Both the position numbers and the translations under genes were made by a program. Positions 15,926 through 25,230 of a stretch of DNA of 64,000 nt are shown in pieces. The DNA is taken from positions 62,001-126,000 of the forward strand of contig NZ_BOLV01000002.1 of the NCBI RefSeq assembly GCF_016861845.1, given 5' to 3'. The stretch is from Lacticaseibacillus suilingensis. GTDB lineage: Bacteria; Bacillota; Bacilli; Lactobacillales; Lactobacillaceae. The notes beneath the pieces are model-generated. The model saw nothing but the letters and a program-made list of their open reading frames with translations, was not told the DNA's origin and did not search any database. Position 1 is the first letter of the stretch. Every line of letters begins with the position of its first letter.

Positions 15926-17614
15926 TCACTTTTTCGCCGCGGCTGCCAGCCGCAACATTTCTTCCGCGTGTTCGACCGCGAGTTTCGTGACTTCCTCACC
16001 CGCCAGCATCCGCGCAATTTCTTGGACCCGGCCGGTATGGTCGAGCTTTTGCACCTTGGTTTGGGTCCGCCCTGCCGCCACCTGCTTTTGGATCAAGAAC
16101 TCATGATCACTCATCGCCGCAACTTGCGGCAGATGACTGATGCACAGCACCTGCGAGCGCTGCGCAATTTGAGAGATCTTCGAGGCGATGGCTTGAGCGA
16201 CCCGGCCGGAAACCCCAGTGTCGACTTCATCAAAAATAATACTGGTGACGCCGTCGGTTTCGGCAAAAATCGTCTTCAGCGCCAGCATGATGCGGGAAAG
16301 TTCCCCGCCACTGGCAATTTTAGCTAGTGGTTTCGCCGCCTCGCCAGGGTTAGTTTGAATGTAAAACTCCACGTTGTCGATGCCATCAGGCCGCAGCGTG
16401 CCCTCTGCCACCGGGGTGAAGCGCACGGAAAAGACGGTTTTGGCCATGTAAAGCGCAGCGAGCTGCGCATGAATGGCTTTGGTCAGCGCCTTTGCTGCGT
16501 GCTGGCGCGCTGCCCGGAGCTTAGCCCCAAGCTTGAGCAAAGCCTCATGCTCCGTCTGGACGCGCTGATCGAGGCCTTCTTCATTCTCATCGGTGGCCGT
16601 CATTTGCGCGAGCTCCTTGGCCGCTTTTTCGCCGTAAGCAATCACTGCGGGGAGATCCGCGCCATATTTGCGTTCCAGTTGGTTGATCAATTCCAGGCGT
16701 TTTTCGACTTCATCGAGGCGATTGGCATCGAATTCCTGCCCGTCCAATTCCCGCGACAAGTCACTTTGCACATCTTGCAAGCCGTAGTAAACCGACTGGA
16801 CACTGTTGGCCAACGCCTCATAGTCCTTGCCATAAGCGGCAATTCCTTGCAGCGCATGCATGATTTCACCGATTTGATCCAGCGGGTTAGCATCTTCATT
16901 GCCGAGCAGCTCATAGCTTTCGGTCAGCGCGTCAGAGATCCGCTGATAATTGGCTAAGCGATCGCGCTCAACGCTGAGTTCGTCTTCTTCATTGGGTTTG
17001 AGCTGCGCCCCTTGAATTTCCCCAACCTGAAACTGCAACATATCCAGACGCTGGGCCCACTCCTGCTCGTTGGCGCGTTTCTTCGCTAAGGCCGCTTGGT
17101 CTTTTTGATACGCCGTGTATTGCGCATGAAAATCGCTCAACAAATCACCAACGGCGGCTCCCGCATATTGATCCAACAACGTGATATGCGTTTCCGGATG
17201 AATCAGCTGCTGATGCTCATTTTGGCCGTGAATATCGACCAGCGTTTCGCCGACTGCGCGCAGCGTCGCGGTGTTCACCAGCTCGCCGTTGATTCGGCAC
17301 AGGTTGCGGCCACTGGCAAATAGCTCGCGCTGGAGCAGCACGGTGCCGTCATCCGGCGCCAGGCCATACGTCGCCATCACGGCCGCGGTGCGGGAATTAC
17401 GGCTCGCATCAAACAAGCCTTGCAACACCGCTTTGGGCGCGCCGGTGCGGATGAAATCCGTGGAGCCGCGGCCACCTGCCAGCAGCCCCACCGCGTCGAT
17501 GATAATCGACTTGCCGGCGCCGGTTTCCCCAGTTAACGTGGTCATGCCTTTTTCAAAGCTCAACTCCAGGGATTCAATGATTGCAAAATCATGAATGACT
17601 AATTCTTGCAGCAT
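15926..17614 (-). CDS. recN: DNA repair protein RecN
   Basis: A 562-residue SMC-like ATPase of double-strand break repair. Walker A GETGAGKSII lies near residue 30, long coiled-coil regions occupy about 150-370, and the C-terminal half has the ABC signature SGGELSRIMLA and Walker B SIIFDEVDTGVSG. No LexA-type box was found directly in front of it; it follows argR by only three bases and is probably cotranscribed. Confidence 0.96.
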   Translation of the reverse strand: MLQELVIHDFAIIESLELSFEKGMTTLTGETGAGKSIIIDAVGLLAGGRGSTDFIRTGAPKAVLQGLFDASRNSRTAAVMATYGLAPDDGTVLLQRELFASGRNLCRINGELVNTATLRAVGETLVDIHGQNEHQQLIHPETHITLLDQYAGAAVGDLLSDFHAQYTAYQKDQAALAKKRANEQEWAQRLDMLQFQVGEIQGAQLKPNEEDELSVERDRLANYQRISDALTESYELLGNEDANPLDQIGEIMHALQGIAAYGKDYEALANSVQSVYYGLQDVQSDLSRELDGQEFDANRLDEVEKRLELINQLERKYGADLPAVIAYGEKAAKELAQMTATDENEEGLDQRVQTEHEALLKLGAKLRAARQHAAKALTKAIHAQLAALYMAKTVFSVRFTPVAEGTLRPDGIDNVEFYIQTNPGEAAKPLAKIASGGELSRIMLALKTIFAETDGVTSIIFDEVDTGVSGRVAQAIASKISQIAQRSQVLCISHLPQVAAMSDHEFLIQKQVAAGRTQTKVQKLDHTGRVQEIARMLAGEEVTKLAVEHAEEMLRLAAAAKK

Positions 17615-17617
17615 GGT

Positions 17618-18070
17618 TTATCCCACCATTTCGTCTAAATCCTGATTCACCGTGAGCGCGTCCTGATCGCTGCGACAAACAATCAGAATCGCCGCATCCC
17701 CAGCAATCGAAGCAAAAATCCGCGGATCGTCAAGCTGGTCAATCAGATTGCCGACCGCCGCGGCGGTGCCAGGGGACATCACCAGGTGCACAAAATTATT
17801 CATCCGGTCACTGCGGACAAACGAGGCCGCCAAGGTCCGCTTGAGTTTATCTCTTGGCGAAAGTTGTTTTTCCGCCGGCAAACTATACCGGTAATGGCCA
17901 TTAGCCATAGGCACTTTGATCAACTGCAGCTCCTTAATGTCGCGCGAAATCGTGGCCTGGGTGACATTGGCGCCTTCAGCTTTCAGGGCTTTCACAAAAT
18001 CACTTTGGCGTTCGATTGCCTGACTGGTGACCAAGCGCCGGATGAGCGCATGCCGTTGAGTTTTTTGCAT
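17618..18070 (-). CDS. argR: Arginine repressor ArgR/AhrC
   Basis: A 150-residue regulator with an N-terminal winged helix (ATISRDIKELQLIKV is the recognition region) and a C-terminal hexamerisation and arginine-binding domain. The motif SPGTAAAVGNLID is followed by an IAGDAAILIV strand. It binds ARG boxes and regulates arginine synthesis or catabolism. AGGTGGCAGG precedes the ATG. The tlyA-argR-recN order is conserved in Bacillus, where the repressor is AhrC. Confidence 0.94.
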   Translation of the reverse strand: MQKTQRHALIRRLVTSQAIERQSDFVKALKAEGANVTQATISRDIKELQLIKVPMANGHYRYSLPAEKQLSPRDKLKRTLAASFVRSDRMNNFVHLVMSPGTAAAVGNLIDQLDDPRIFASIAGDAAILIVCRSDQDALTVNQDLDEMVG

Positions 18071-18094
18071 CCTGCCACCTGCTTTCCACTAATA

Positions 18095-18123
18095 ATTATA
18101 CTACATACTGCATATTCGTGAAA
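18095..18123 (-). promoter_or_regulatory. argR-recN promoter
   Basis: Minus-strand TTTCAC (18118-18123) and perfect TATAAT (18095-18100) are 17 bases apart. AT-rich partial inverted sequences around GAATATGCAGTAT in the spacer could be an ARG box, but the match is imperfect. Confidence 0.7.
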
Positions 18124-18142
18124 GCTGATGCATAGATATACA

Positions 18143-18964
18143 TTAGTGGCCTGGGCGTAATTCGGCGTAGGCGGCAGCCAGGGTTTGCTCGATATCCACT
18201 GTGCTGGCGGCTTGACCAGCCCCCTCGGTTTGCTGCAAATGAATCAGGAATTCGATGTTGCCTTCCCCGCCTTTGATTGGGCTGAAATCTAGACCGAGCA
18301 CATTGTAGCCGGCACCGAGCGCAAAGTTGACAATGGTGGTTAAAACGCTGCGATGCACCGCCGGATCGCGGACAATCCCTTTTTTGCCGACATGGCTCGG
18401 CCCCGCCTCAAACTGCGGCTTGATCAAAGCCACAGCATGGCCGCCGGGCTGAATGATGGCATGCAGCGGCGGCAAAATCAGCTTCAGCGAAATAAAACTC
18501 ACATCCGTCATGGCAAACTCAACTGGCCCGTCAGTGAAGTCTTCCGGTTTGCTGTAGCGGAAGTTGACCCGCTCCATCACCTTGACCCGCGGATCTTCGC
18601 GCAGTTTCCAGGCCAACTGGTTGTAGCCAACATCCAGCGCATAACTCATCTTAGCGCCATGCTGTAGGGCCACATCGGTAAAACCGCCAGTCGAAGCGCC
18701 GATATCAAGCACGGTCAGGCCCGTCAGATCCAAAGCAAACACATCGAGCGCCTTGGCCAGTTTCAAACCACCGCGACTGACATAAGGCATGGTTTTACCC
18801 TTGACATGCAAAATCGTGTCCCCAGCAATTTTGACCCCTGGCTTGTCTTGCCGCTCATTGTTTTGGTCATACACTTCACCGGCCATCACCGCCCGCTTGG
18901 CTTGCTCGCGGGACATGAACAACCCTTGCTCGACCAATAGCACATCGACTCGTTCTTTTTTCAC
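18143..18964 (-). CDS. tlyA: TlyA family rRNA (cytidine-2'-O)-methyltransferase
   Basis: A 273-residue protein with an N-terminal S4 RNA-binding domain (ERVDVLLVEQGLFMSREQAKRAV) and an FtsJ-like methyltransferase domain with DIGASTGGFTD as SAM loop. Members once called hemolysin A methylate 16S and 23S rRNA. The GTG start at 18964 follows GAGG and lies three bases after the ispA stop, so the gene belongs to the ispA operon. Confidence 0.92.
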   Translation of the reverse strand: MKKERVDVLLVEQGLFMSREQAKRAVMAGEVYDQNNERQDKPGVKIAGDTILHVKGKTMPYVSRGGLKLAKALDVFALDLTGLTVLDIGASTGGFTDVALQHGAKMSYALDVGYNQLAWKLREDPRVKVMERVNFRYSKPEDFTDGPVEFAMTDVSFISLKLILPPLHAIIQPGGHAVALIKPQFEAGPSHVGKKGIVRDPAVHRSVLTTIVNFALGAGYNVLGLDFSPIKGGEGNIEFLIHLQQTEGAGQAASTVDIEQTLAAAYAELRPGH

Positions 18965-18967
18965 AGT

Positions 18968-19831
18968 TTACCTCGTTTCAAAATAGGTCAAAAAAGCGCT
19001 TAGTTGCGGCGCCGGTTGGTTCAGCGTGGCTAAGCTCGCCGCCGCTGCGGCGACTTCCTGCTGCAAAGCCTCACGACTGCCAGCCAAACCTAGCAGCGCC
19101 GGGAAAGTGGCTTTGTGCTCGGCCACGTCTTTGTTCGGGGTTTTCCCGAGCTGCGCTGCGGTTTTGGTCAGATCATTAATATCATCTTGGATCTGGAAAG
19201 CCAGCCCAAAATGCGCCGCAAACGCCCGCAACGCGCCAAAGGTGGCCGCGTCGACGTTGGCCAGCTGGCCGCCCATCACCACCGCCGCTTCCAGCAAGGC
19301 ACCGGTTTTCAGGCGCTGTAGCTGTTTCAAGTCGGCTAAGCTGATGGTTTGGCCTTGGGAATCCATATCCATCACCTGGCCGCCCACCATGCCATTGCCG
19401 CCGATTGCGGCAGCCAAGGTTTGGAGCAACGCCACTTGCACCTGCGGCTGAGCGGTGAGCTGCCCTAACAAAGTGAACGCTTCGCTTTGCAAGGCATCTC
19501 CGGCCAAAACCGCCGTCGCGACATCGAATTTTTTATGTGCGGTGGGTTGCCCGCGACGCAAATCGTCGTTGTCCATTTCAGGCAAGTCATCATGAATCAG
19601 CGAATAAGTATGCACCAGTTCCAAGGCGGCGGCGGCTGGCATGGCCGCTTCTACCTCGCCGCCAAACGTCGCCACTGTGGCGAGCAGTAGCAGTGGCCGC
19701 AACCTTTTGCCGCCGGCGTCGACAGAATAGCGCATCGCGGCTTGTAAATGGGCATTCTCAACCGTGGCTAGATGCTGATCCAAAAACGCGTTTAAAGGCG
19801 CCCGTAATGCTTCAGTGTCAGGTTTAAGCAT
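18968..19831 (-). CDS. ispA: Polyprenyl (farnesyl) diphosphate synthase
   Basis: A 287-residue trans-prenyltransferase. The first aspartate-rich motif DDLPEMDND and the second, QIQDDIND, are intact; PLLLLATVATFGGE precedes them. It makes the allylic diphosphate for undecaprenyl and quinone synthesis. ATG at 19831 overlaps the xseB stop (ATGCTTAA) and is preferred to an upstream in-frame ATG inside xseB. No dxs gene follows, unlike in Bacillus, which fits the mevalonate route of lactobacilli. Confidence 0.94.
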   Translation of the reverse strand: MLKPDTEALRAPLNAFLDQHLATVENAHLQAAMRYSVDAGGKRLRPLLLLATVATFGGEVEAAMPAAAALELVHTYSLIHDDLPEMDNDDLRRGQPTAHKKFDVATAVLAGDALQSEAFTLLGQLTAQPQVQVALLQTLAAAIGGNGMVGGQVMDMDSQGQTISLADLKQLQRLKTGALLEAAVVMGGQLANVDAATFGALRAFAAHFGLAFQIQDDINDLTKTAAQLGKTPNKDVAEHKATFPALLGLAGSREALQQEVAAAAASLATLNQPAPQLSAFLTYFETR

Positions 19832-20054
19832 GCTGATCGGCTTTCGGGTCAAATGAGGCCACGGTGCCATCTTCTTTGACCATTTGCGTCACGGTTTGTT
19901 CCGCGTTCTTCAACGTCGCCTCCAGCTGCTGGGAGAGCTTGATGCCGGTTTTATATTGTTCCAGCGCTTCTTCCAGCGGCACTTGGCCTTGCTCCAGCTG
20001 CGTGACGATGGTTTCAAGTTTCTGCAGATTTGCTTCAAAGGTTGGTTCAGCCAT
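19824..20054 (-). CDS. xseB: Exodeoxyribonuclease VII small subunit
   Basis: A 76-residue helical protein with the family pattern FEANLQKLETIVTQLEQGQVPLEEALEQYKTGI. The ATG at 20054 starts MAEPTFE and overlaps the xseA stop by eight bases; the in-frame ATG further up lies inside xseA and lacks a ribosome binding site. It forms the XseA1B4-type nuclease with the upstream gene. Confidence 0.94.
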   Translation of the reverse strand: MAEPTFEANLQKLETIVTQLEQGQVPLEEALEQYKTGIKLSQQLEATLKNAEQTVTQMVKEDGTVASFDPKADQHA

Positions 20055-21393
20055 TTTTCTTCGTCCTTTCTTGAACGACGACTGGGACAAGCCCATCCGT
20101 CACATGAATCACAGCAGCGCTTTGCGGCTTAAAATCAGCCACGTGCTTGAGCATCCGCCCTTGCTCGTCGGTCACATACGCATAGCCGCGCCCTAGAATC
20201 TGAGCTGGGCCCAAGTGCTCCAACCCTTCATTCGCCTGGGCAAAGGCTTGCCGCTTGGCCTGCAAGAGACTTTGCATCGCCGTTTGCAAGCGGTGCGTGG
20301 TCGTTTGCACGGTTTGCTGCCCCGTCGCCACCCGCACCCCGAGCTGACGCGGATTAAGCGCGGTTTGCGCCACCTGGACCCGGTGCGCCAAAAAGTCCAG
20401 CTGGGCTTTGGTCGCAGCGTGCAATCGGTTCTTCAACTGGTCGACTTGCTGCAAATACTGGTCATACAATCGCTCCGGTTGCGTGAGCACCACGCTGCGC
20501 CGCGAGCGATCGAGCCGCTCTTGGGCGTTGGCAATGCGATTTTTCATCGCCGTGGTCAAACGCAACCGATCTTGGGCGATGCGATCCAGCGCATCCACCA
20601 GTGGCACCGGCGTCACCAGCTCCGCCGCTGCAGTGGGGGTGGCCGCGCGATGATCAGCGATGAAGTCGGTGATGGTGGTATCGGTTTCGTGACCGACCGA
20701 GCTGACAATCGGCATCGGCATGTCAACCAAGGCCCGCGCCACCTTTTCTTCATTGAACGGCCACAGATCCTCAATGGAGCCGCCGCCGCGGCCAATGATC
20801 AGCGCGTCAAAACCACCCATGGCTTTGACCCGCTCCAGCTGAGTGACAATGGTGGCCGCCGCGGTATCGCCTTGCACCTGAGCCGGAAACAAGACAATCT
20901 GCAAAATTGGGTAGCGCCGCGCCACCGTGGTCATAATATCTTGAATCACCGCACCGCTAGGGCTGGTAATCACCGCCACTCGCTTAGGAAACGGGCGCAG
21001 GGGCCGTTGGTTGCGCGTGAATAAGCCTTCTTTTTCCAGCTTTTCTTTCAGCTGGGCTAAGGCTTGATACAAGTCGCCAACGCCATCAGGTTCCATTTTG
21101 TCGATGACGATTTGATACTGGCCGCTAGCCGGATACAGCGTCACGCGGCCCACGACCCGGACCTTCATGCCTTCTTCAGGCTTAAATTTGAGCTTGGCAA
21201 AGGCCGACTTAAACATGACCACACTAATTTTGGCGTGATCATCCTTCAAGGAAAAATACTGATGCCCTGGGCGCTGGCGGAAGTTGGACACTTCGCCGGT
21301 CAAAAAGACCTGTTTCAAATACGGATCCAGGTCAAACTTACGCCGCAGGTACTCCGTCAGCAAACTGACGGTCAGAAAATCAGGCTCACTCAT
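20047..21393 (-). CDS. xseA: Exodeoxyribonuclease VII large subunit
   Basis: A 448-residue nuclease subunit. An OB-fold N-terminus (GEVSNFRQRPGHQYFSLKD) is followed by the catalytic core containing GRGGGSIEDLWPFNEE and VGHETD. A long coiled-coil (about 260-400) and a short C-terminal domain with GRGYAYV complete it. It overlaps both folD upstream and xseB downstream. Confidence 0.96.
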   Translation of the reverse strand: MSEPDFLTVSLLTEYLRRKFDLDPYLKQVFLTGEVSNFRQRPGHQYFSLKDDHAKISVVMFKSAFAKLKFKPEEGMKVRVVGRVTLYPASGQYQIVIDKMEPDGVGDLYQALAQLKEKLEKEGLFTRNQRPLRPFPKRVAVITSPSGAVIQDIMTTVARRYPILQIVLFPAQVQGDTAAATIVTQLERVKAMGGFDALIIGRGGGSIEDLWPFNEEKVARALVDMPMPIVSSVGHETDTTITDFIADHRAATPTAAAELVTPVPLVDALDRIAQDRLRLTTAMKNRIANAQERLDRSRRSVVLTQPERLYDQYLQQVDQLKNRLHAATKAQLDFLAHRVQVAQTALNPRQLGVRVATGQQTVQTTTHRLQTAMQSLLQAKRQAFAQANEGLEHLGPAQILGRGYAYVTDEQGRMLKHVADFKPQSAAVIHVTDGLVPVVVQERTKKNG

Positions 21394-22237
21394 GCACTCG
21401 CCTCTTTGCTAGCGCCACGGTTTGCGTCATTAAACCAGCAATCGTCATCGGTCCCACGCCGCCAGGCACTGGCGTAATGGCGCTGGCCACCGGCGCCACA
21501 CTGGCGTAGTCCACGTCGCCGACCAGCTTCCCGGCTGCGTTGTGATCCATACCAACGTCGATCACCACCGCGCCAGGCTTTACCGCATCCGCGGTGATGA
21601 ATTCAGCCTGGCCAGTCGCCACCACCAAAATGTCGGCCTGCTTGGTGATCGCAAACAAATTCTGAGTCTTGCTATGGGCGATTGTCACCGTTGCGTCATG
21701 ATTGAGCAGCAGCGCTGCCATGGGCCGCCCCACGATATTGGACCGTCCCAGCACCACCGCGTGTTTGCCGGCCACATCAATATGGTAATGCTCCAGCAAG
21801 GCCATGATGCCAAAAGGCGTCGAGGCGATGATCCGCGGCATATTTTCCCAGAGTTTGCCGACGTTCAGGGGATGGAAGCCATCCACGTCTTTAGCTGGAT
21901 CAATGGCTTCGATCACCGCGTTTTCGTCGATTTGCGACGGCAGTGGCAGCTGCACCAAAATACCATCGATGCTGGGATCTTGGTTCAGTGTCGCCACTTC
22001 AGCTAGCACTTCCGCTTGGGTGGCTGATTTCGGCAAGGTGCGGCGGACGGAATTGATGCCCAATTCTTCCGCCCGCCGCTGCTTATTTCGCACATAAATG
22101 GCGCTGGCCGGGTCATCGCCCACCAGTACCACAGCCAGCCCTGGGGTCACTCCCTTAGCCTTAAGCGCTGTGATTTCAGTTTTAAGTGTGGCCATCATGC
22201 TGTTAGCCGTTTGTTTGCCATCAAGTCGAATCGTCAT
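21386..22237 (-). CDS. folD: Bifunctional methylenetetrahydrofolate dehydrogenase/cyclohydrolase
   Basis: A 283-residue enzyme of one-carbon metabolism. The active-site YVRNKQRRAEELGI (Tyr and Lys), QLPLPSQID and PVPGGVGPMTIA motifs are present, with the GRSNIVGRPMA nucleotide loop. GGGGGAAG precedes the ATG. Its end overlaps xseA by eight bases. Confidence 0.96.
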   Translation of the reverse strand: MTIRLDGKQTANSMMATLKTEITALKAKGVTPGLAVVLVGDDPASAIYVRNKQRRAEELGINSVRRTLPKSATQAEVLAEVATLNQDPSIDGILVQLPLPSQIDENAVIEAIDPAKDVDGFHPLNVGKLWENMPRIIASTPFGIMALLEHYHIDVAGKHAVVLGRSNIVGRPMAALLLNHDATVTIAHSKTQNLFAITKQADILVVATGQAEFITADAVKPGAVVIDVGMDHNAAGKLVGDVDYASVAPVASAITPVPGGVGPMTIAGLMTQTVALAKRRVHE

Positions 22238-22310
22238 GTTCTTCCCCCTTGCAGCCGCTGCCGCGCGACTGGGTCATTAGATATTTCGCAGTCGTCAGCT
22301 TGACGACCAT

Positions 22311-22348
22311 AAAGCAAAAGCCGGCTCCGCTTTACGCAGTAGTCGGCT
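22311..22348 (-). terminator. Possible terminator after nusB
   Basis: Minus-strand AGCCGACT and AGCCGGCT arms (one mismatch) precede TTTTGCTTT. It would partly separate nusB from folD; the T tract is interrupted. Confidence 0.5.
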
Positions 22349-22353
22349 CGTGG

Positions 22354-22749
22354 TCAGGCCTCAACAAAATGGCCCAAGATCCCGTTGATGAACTTTGCCG
22401 CTTGGTCGTCACTGTACGTTTTCGCCAGTTCGATGGCTTCGTTAACCGCCACGCGATTAGGCACGTCAGCCACTGCGGTGATTTCGTATAGGCCAAGCCG
22501 TAGCAAAATCAAATCGGTTTTGGAAAGCCGCGCTAATGTCCAGCCTGCTTTAAGCTTACCCTGAATCTGCTCATCCAGTTCCGACTGCTTGGCCAGCACG
22601 CCATCCACCAGCGTCACCAGATAATCTGGCGTGGCGGCGCCTTCAGGCAGCACCTCTTGGTAAACCGTTTCGCGGTCAGCATCAGGATTGGTCGCCAGCG
22701 CAAACAGCACCTTGAAGGCGGCTTCCCGTGTCTCATGTCTATCTAGCAT
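22354..22749 (-). CDS. nusB: Transcription antitermination factor NusB
   Basis: A 131-residue all-helical protein with the start RHETREAAFKVLFAL and the C-terminal AVNEAIELAKTYSDDQAAKFINGILG, both typical of NusB. It acts with NusE in rRNA antitermination. It follows the Gls24-family gene with no gap, as in Bacillus yqhY-nusB. Confidence 0.95.
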   Translation of the reverse strand: MLDRHETREAAFKVLFALATNPDADRETVYQEVLPEGAATPDYLVTLVDGVLAKQSELDEQIQGKLKAGWTLARLSKTDLILLRLGLYEITAVADVPNRVAVNEAIELAKTYSDDQAAKFINGILGHFVEA

Positions 22750-23187
22750 TTACTTGTCGTCCTCGTTTTCGCCATTATCATCGGCAAACAGGGCCTCGGC
22801 GTCCAGTTTCGGCGCTTTTTCTGGCACGACGCCAACCACATGCACATTGACTTCATCAAGGGTCAAATCAGTCATGTACAACAATTGTTCACGCAAAGTC
22901 GATTGCATGGCCAAAGCCACCTTCGGCACAGATACCCCGTAATCAAGGTAAACATAAACATCCGCCGTCAGCCGCTTGCCGTCGACTTTCAAATCGACGC
23001 CTTTGCCATGATTGGCACGGCCGAACCATGAATTAATCGTGCTGGCCATGCTGCCACGCATTTGATAAACTCCATCCACGGACACCGCGGCGATGCCTAA
23101 AATCACTTCCAGCACTTCTGGAACGATTTCAATCGTGCCTTGCGCATCCGTCCGATTTGCCAGAATGATATTCGATTCTTCTGCCAT
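22750..23187 (-). CDS. yqhY: Asp23/Gls24 family protein (YqhY-like)
   Basis: A 145-residue member of the Gls24 family with the pattern GTIEIVPEVLEVILGIAAVSVDGVYQM and an acidic tail. The ATG at 23187 has AGGAGGA six bases upstream; an in-frame start further up does not. It sits between efp and nusB. In Bacillus the same position is YqhY, linked to acetyl-CoA carboxylase homeostasis, but acc genes are not in this window. Confidence 0.9.
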   Translation of the reverse strand: MAEESNIILANRTDAQGTIEIVPEVLEVILGIAAVSVDGVYQMRGSMASTINSWFGRANHGKGVDLKVDGKRLTADVYVYLDYGVSVPKVALAMQSTLREQLLYMTDLTLDEVNVHVVGVVPEKAPKLDAEALFADDNGENEDDK

Positions 23188-23270
23188 GCCAATTCCTCCT
23201 GTCTCGTGCCACACTGCCATCGTTCAAAAGTCTAACGCATCAAAACGTCAGCAGCAACTGCCGCGCTTTT

Positions 23271-23828
23271 TTAAGCGCGAGAAATGTAACTGCCGTCTTG
23301 CGTATTGATGGTCAGGACATCGCCTTCGTTAATGAAAAATGGCACCTGAACGACCAAGCCAGTTTCCATCGTGGCCGGCTTGGAACCGCCTGAACTGGTA
23401 TTACCACGCACCCCAGGTTCGGTCGCGGTCACAGTCAAATCAACGGTGTTTGGTACCTCAACGCCCAGCGTTTCGGCCCCGTGCATCATGATTTTGACTT
23501 CCATATTTTCCTTCATGTACTTCAGCGCATCCTGCAATTCATCGCCTGGCAAGGAAAGCTGTTCATAAGTACTGGTATCCATGAAGACATAGCTATCACC
23601 ATCGGCATACAAATACTGCATGGTCTTGGTATCAATCTGCGCCTTTTCAACTTTTTCAGTGGAACGGAAGGTCTTTTCTTGAACGGCCCCGGTCCGCAGG
23701 TTCTTCAAAGTGGACCGCACAAACGCGGAACCCTTCCCTGGCTTAACGTGTTGGAATTCAACAATCCGCCACAAGTCGCCATCGACTTCGATTGTCAAAC
23801 CATTTTTAAAATCGTTTACTGAAATCAT
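23271..23828 (-). CDS. efp: Elongation factor P
   Basis: A 185-residue three-domain protein that rescues ribosomes stalled at polyproline. The loop [10 protein letters not shown] places Lys32 at the usual modification position, so a Lys-type modification is expected; the modifying enzyme cannot be named from here. Length is normal. It has its own promoter upstream. Confidence 0.97.
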   Translation of the reverse strand: MISVNDFKNGLTIEVDGDLWRIVEFQHVKPGKGSAFVRSTLKNLRTGAVQEKTFRSTEKVEKAQIDTKTMQYLYADGDSYVFMDTSTYEQLSLPGDELQDALKYMKENMEVKIMMHGAETLGVEVPNTVDLTVTATEPGVRGNTSSGGSKPATMETGLVVQVPFFINEGDVLTINTQDGSYISRA

Positions 23829-23863
23829 AAATTTCCTCCATAACTGCTAAATCGCTACACTTT

Positions 23864-23892
23864 ACTATATCAATCAGGCAAAGGCCATGCAA
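23864..23892 (-). promoter_or_regulatory. efp promoter
   Basis: Minus-strand TTGCAT (23887-23892) and TATAGT (23864-23869) are separated by 17 bases, ending about 36 bases before the efp ATG. Confidence 0.75.
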
Positions 23893-23944
23893 GCAGAAGG
23901 ACGAAAGAGAAAAGACGAAAGACGGCGGGCTTAGCGCCCCATTT

Positions 23945-24070
23945 GTAGTTGCGCTCCAGGTGGCCAACGCCCAAGTGAATAGCTACGCTCAAGGCCTCAC
24001 CGGCAAAGCGCGCCGGCAATGCCTTGAGCTAGGCTATTCATTGGGCTAAGAGCGGCCACCTTCCGCAGCC
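23945..24070 (-). repeat. Intergenic hairpin element, full copy (locus C)
   Basis: A complete copy on the minus strand between the aminopeptidase gene and efp. GGTGGCC pairs with GGCCACC, GAATAGC with GCTATTC, GCTCAAGGC with GCCTTGAGC, and CCGGC with GCCGG. It is nearly identical in the inner stem to copy F4 (55476-55602), which makes those two the closest relatives. Confidence 0.88.
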
Positions 24071-24090
24071 TGATACCAAGCCATTTTCTC

Positions 24091-25170
24091 TCAGGTCTGA
24101 TCTTGCACTGGCACAATCAATAACTCACTGGGCGCCGGGGTGGTGAGATACTGCGCCCCCGCCGCGGTGATCAACAGGTCGTCTTCGACCCGCACGCCGC
24201 CTAAATCTGGGACGTAAATACCAGGTTCGTCGGTTTCCACATTACCAATGGCTTGCGGCACATCCCGATACGGCCCCCAGGCGCCTGGCCCTTCGTGAAT
24301 CGATAGGCCGATGCCATGCCCGGTGCCATGCCCGAAGTACTGGCCATAGCCGGCTTGGTCAATGAACCCATGGGCAAAGTCGTTAATGGTTTTGCCTAAC
24401 ACGCCTGGGGCCATCATCTTCGCCGTGGCCTGGTTGCATTCAGCCACAATCTTGTAAATGGCTTTGAGCTTAGGATCAGGTTCACCCACCGCAAAGGTCC
24501 GGGTGATATCCGAAACATAGCCTTGGTAAACACAGCCCCAGTCTAAGGTCACCACATCGCCAGCTTCAATCTTTTTGGCGGTGGCGGCACCATGTGGCAT
24601 TGCCGCGCGCGCACCACTGGCCACAATGGTTTCAAACGAGGTCCCGCTAGCGCCCTGCTGACGCATGAAAAAGTCCAGGTCGGTGGCAACTTCAAGCTCG
24701 GTCATCCCTGGCTTAATCGTCGCCAACACATGCTGATAGCCCGATTCCGCAATCGCGATAGCACGCTTGATGAGCGCTAGTTCGTGTTCGTCTTTGACTT
24801 CGCGCAGCTGCGCCACGACATTTTGGGTCGGTTGCCAGTTCAGGCCCTGAGGCAGCTTCGCAAAGTCCGCATAGGTCAGCGTCTCCGCCTCAAAGCCCAC
24901 GGTCCTAAGGCCATGCGCTTGGGCCAAGCTGCCGGCTTCCGCAAACAGCCCATGTTCATGCAGCACCATTTCGGCATCGGTTACTTCTTGCTTCACCTGT
25001 TCCGTAAAGCGTGAATCGGTGATGAGCCAGGCCTTTTCAGCGCTGACCAAGAGCGCACTCTCATCGCCAGTGAAACCGGTCAGATACGTGACGTTCACTG
25101 GGTCTGACACCAGTAAGGCATCAAGCTTCAGGGGTGTGAGCTGCGCTTGTAAATTGGTTAAACGGGTCAT
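24091..25170 (-). CDS. Xaa-Pro aminopeptidase (M24 family, PapA/YqhT-like)
   Basis: A 359-residue metallopeptidase. The C-terminal pita-bread domain has DWGCVYQGYVSDITRT, HGTGHGIGLSIHE, TDEPGIY and GGVRVEDDLLIT, which carry the Asp, Asp, His, Glu and Glu metal ligands. It releases N-terminal residues before proline or cleaves X-Pro dipeptides. The ATG at 25170 has GGAGGG upstream. Its place next to efp matches Bacillus papA-efp. Substrate choice between PepP and PepQ types is not decided. Confidence 0.88.
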   Translation of the reverse strand: MTRLTNLQAQLTPLKLDALLVSDPVNVTYLTGFTGDESALLVSAEKAWLITDSRFTEQVKQEVTDAEMVLHEHGLFAEAGSLAQAHGLRTVGFEAETLTYADFAKLPQGLNWQPTQNVVAQLREVKDEHELALIKRAIAIAESGYQHVLATIKPGMTELEVATDLDFFMRQQGASGTSFETIVASGARAAMPHGAATAKKIEAGDVVTLDWGCVYQGYVSDITRTFAVGEPDPKLKAIYKIVAECNQATAKMMAPGVLGKTINDFAHGFIDQAGYGQYFGHGTGHGIGLSIHEGPGAWGPYRDVPQAIGNVETDEPGIYVPDLGGVRVEDDLLITAAGAQYLTTPAPSELLIVPVQDQT

Positions 25171-25197
25171 GTCATCCCTCCATTTTCCCAAAGACAT

Positions 25198-25226
25198 ACA
25201 AAAAACGCCCCGTCTCCGGAGCGTTC
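25198..25226 (-). terminator. rpmA terminator
   Basis: Minus-strand ACGCTCCG pairs with CGGGGCGT around a GAGA loop and is followed by six T residues. Confidence 0.85.
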
Positions 25227-25230
25227 AGGA

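Noticed and set aside
15926-17614. LexA control of recN
   Set aside because: recN follows argR by three bases, and no LexA-type box was found at the argR promoter.
20215-21024. 269-codon open frame antisense to xseA
   Set aside because: It mirrors the codon bias of xseA in a GC-rich genome; the xseA product is unmistakable and full length.
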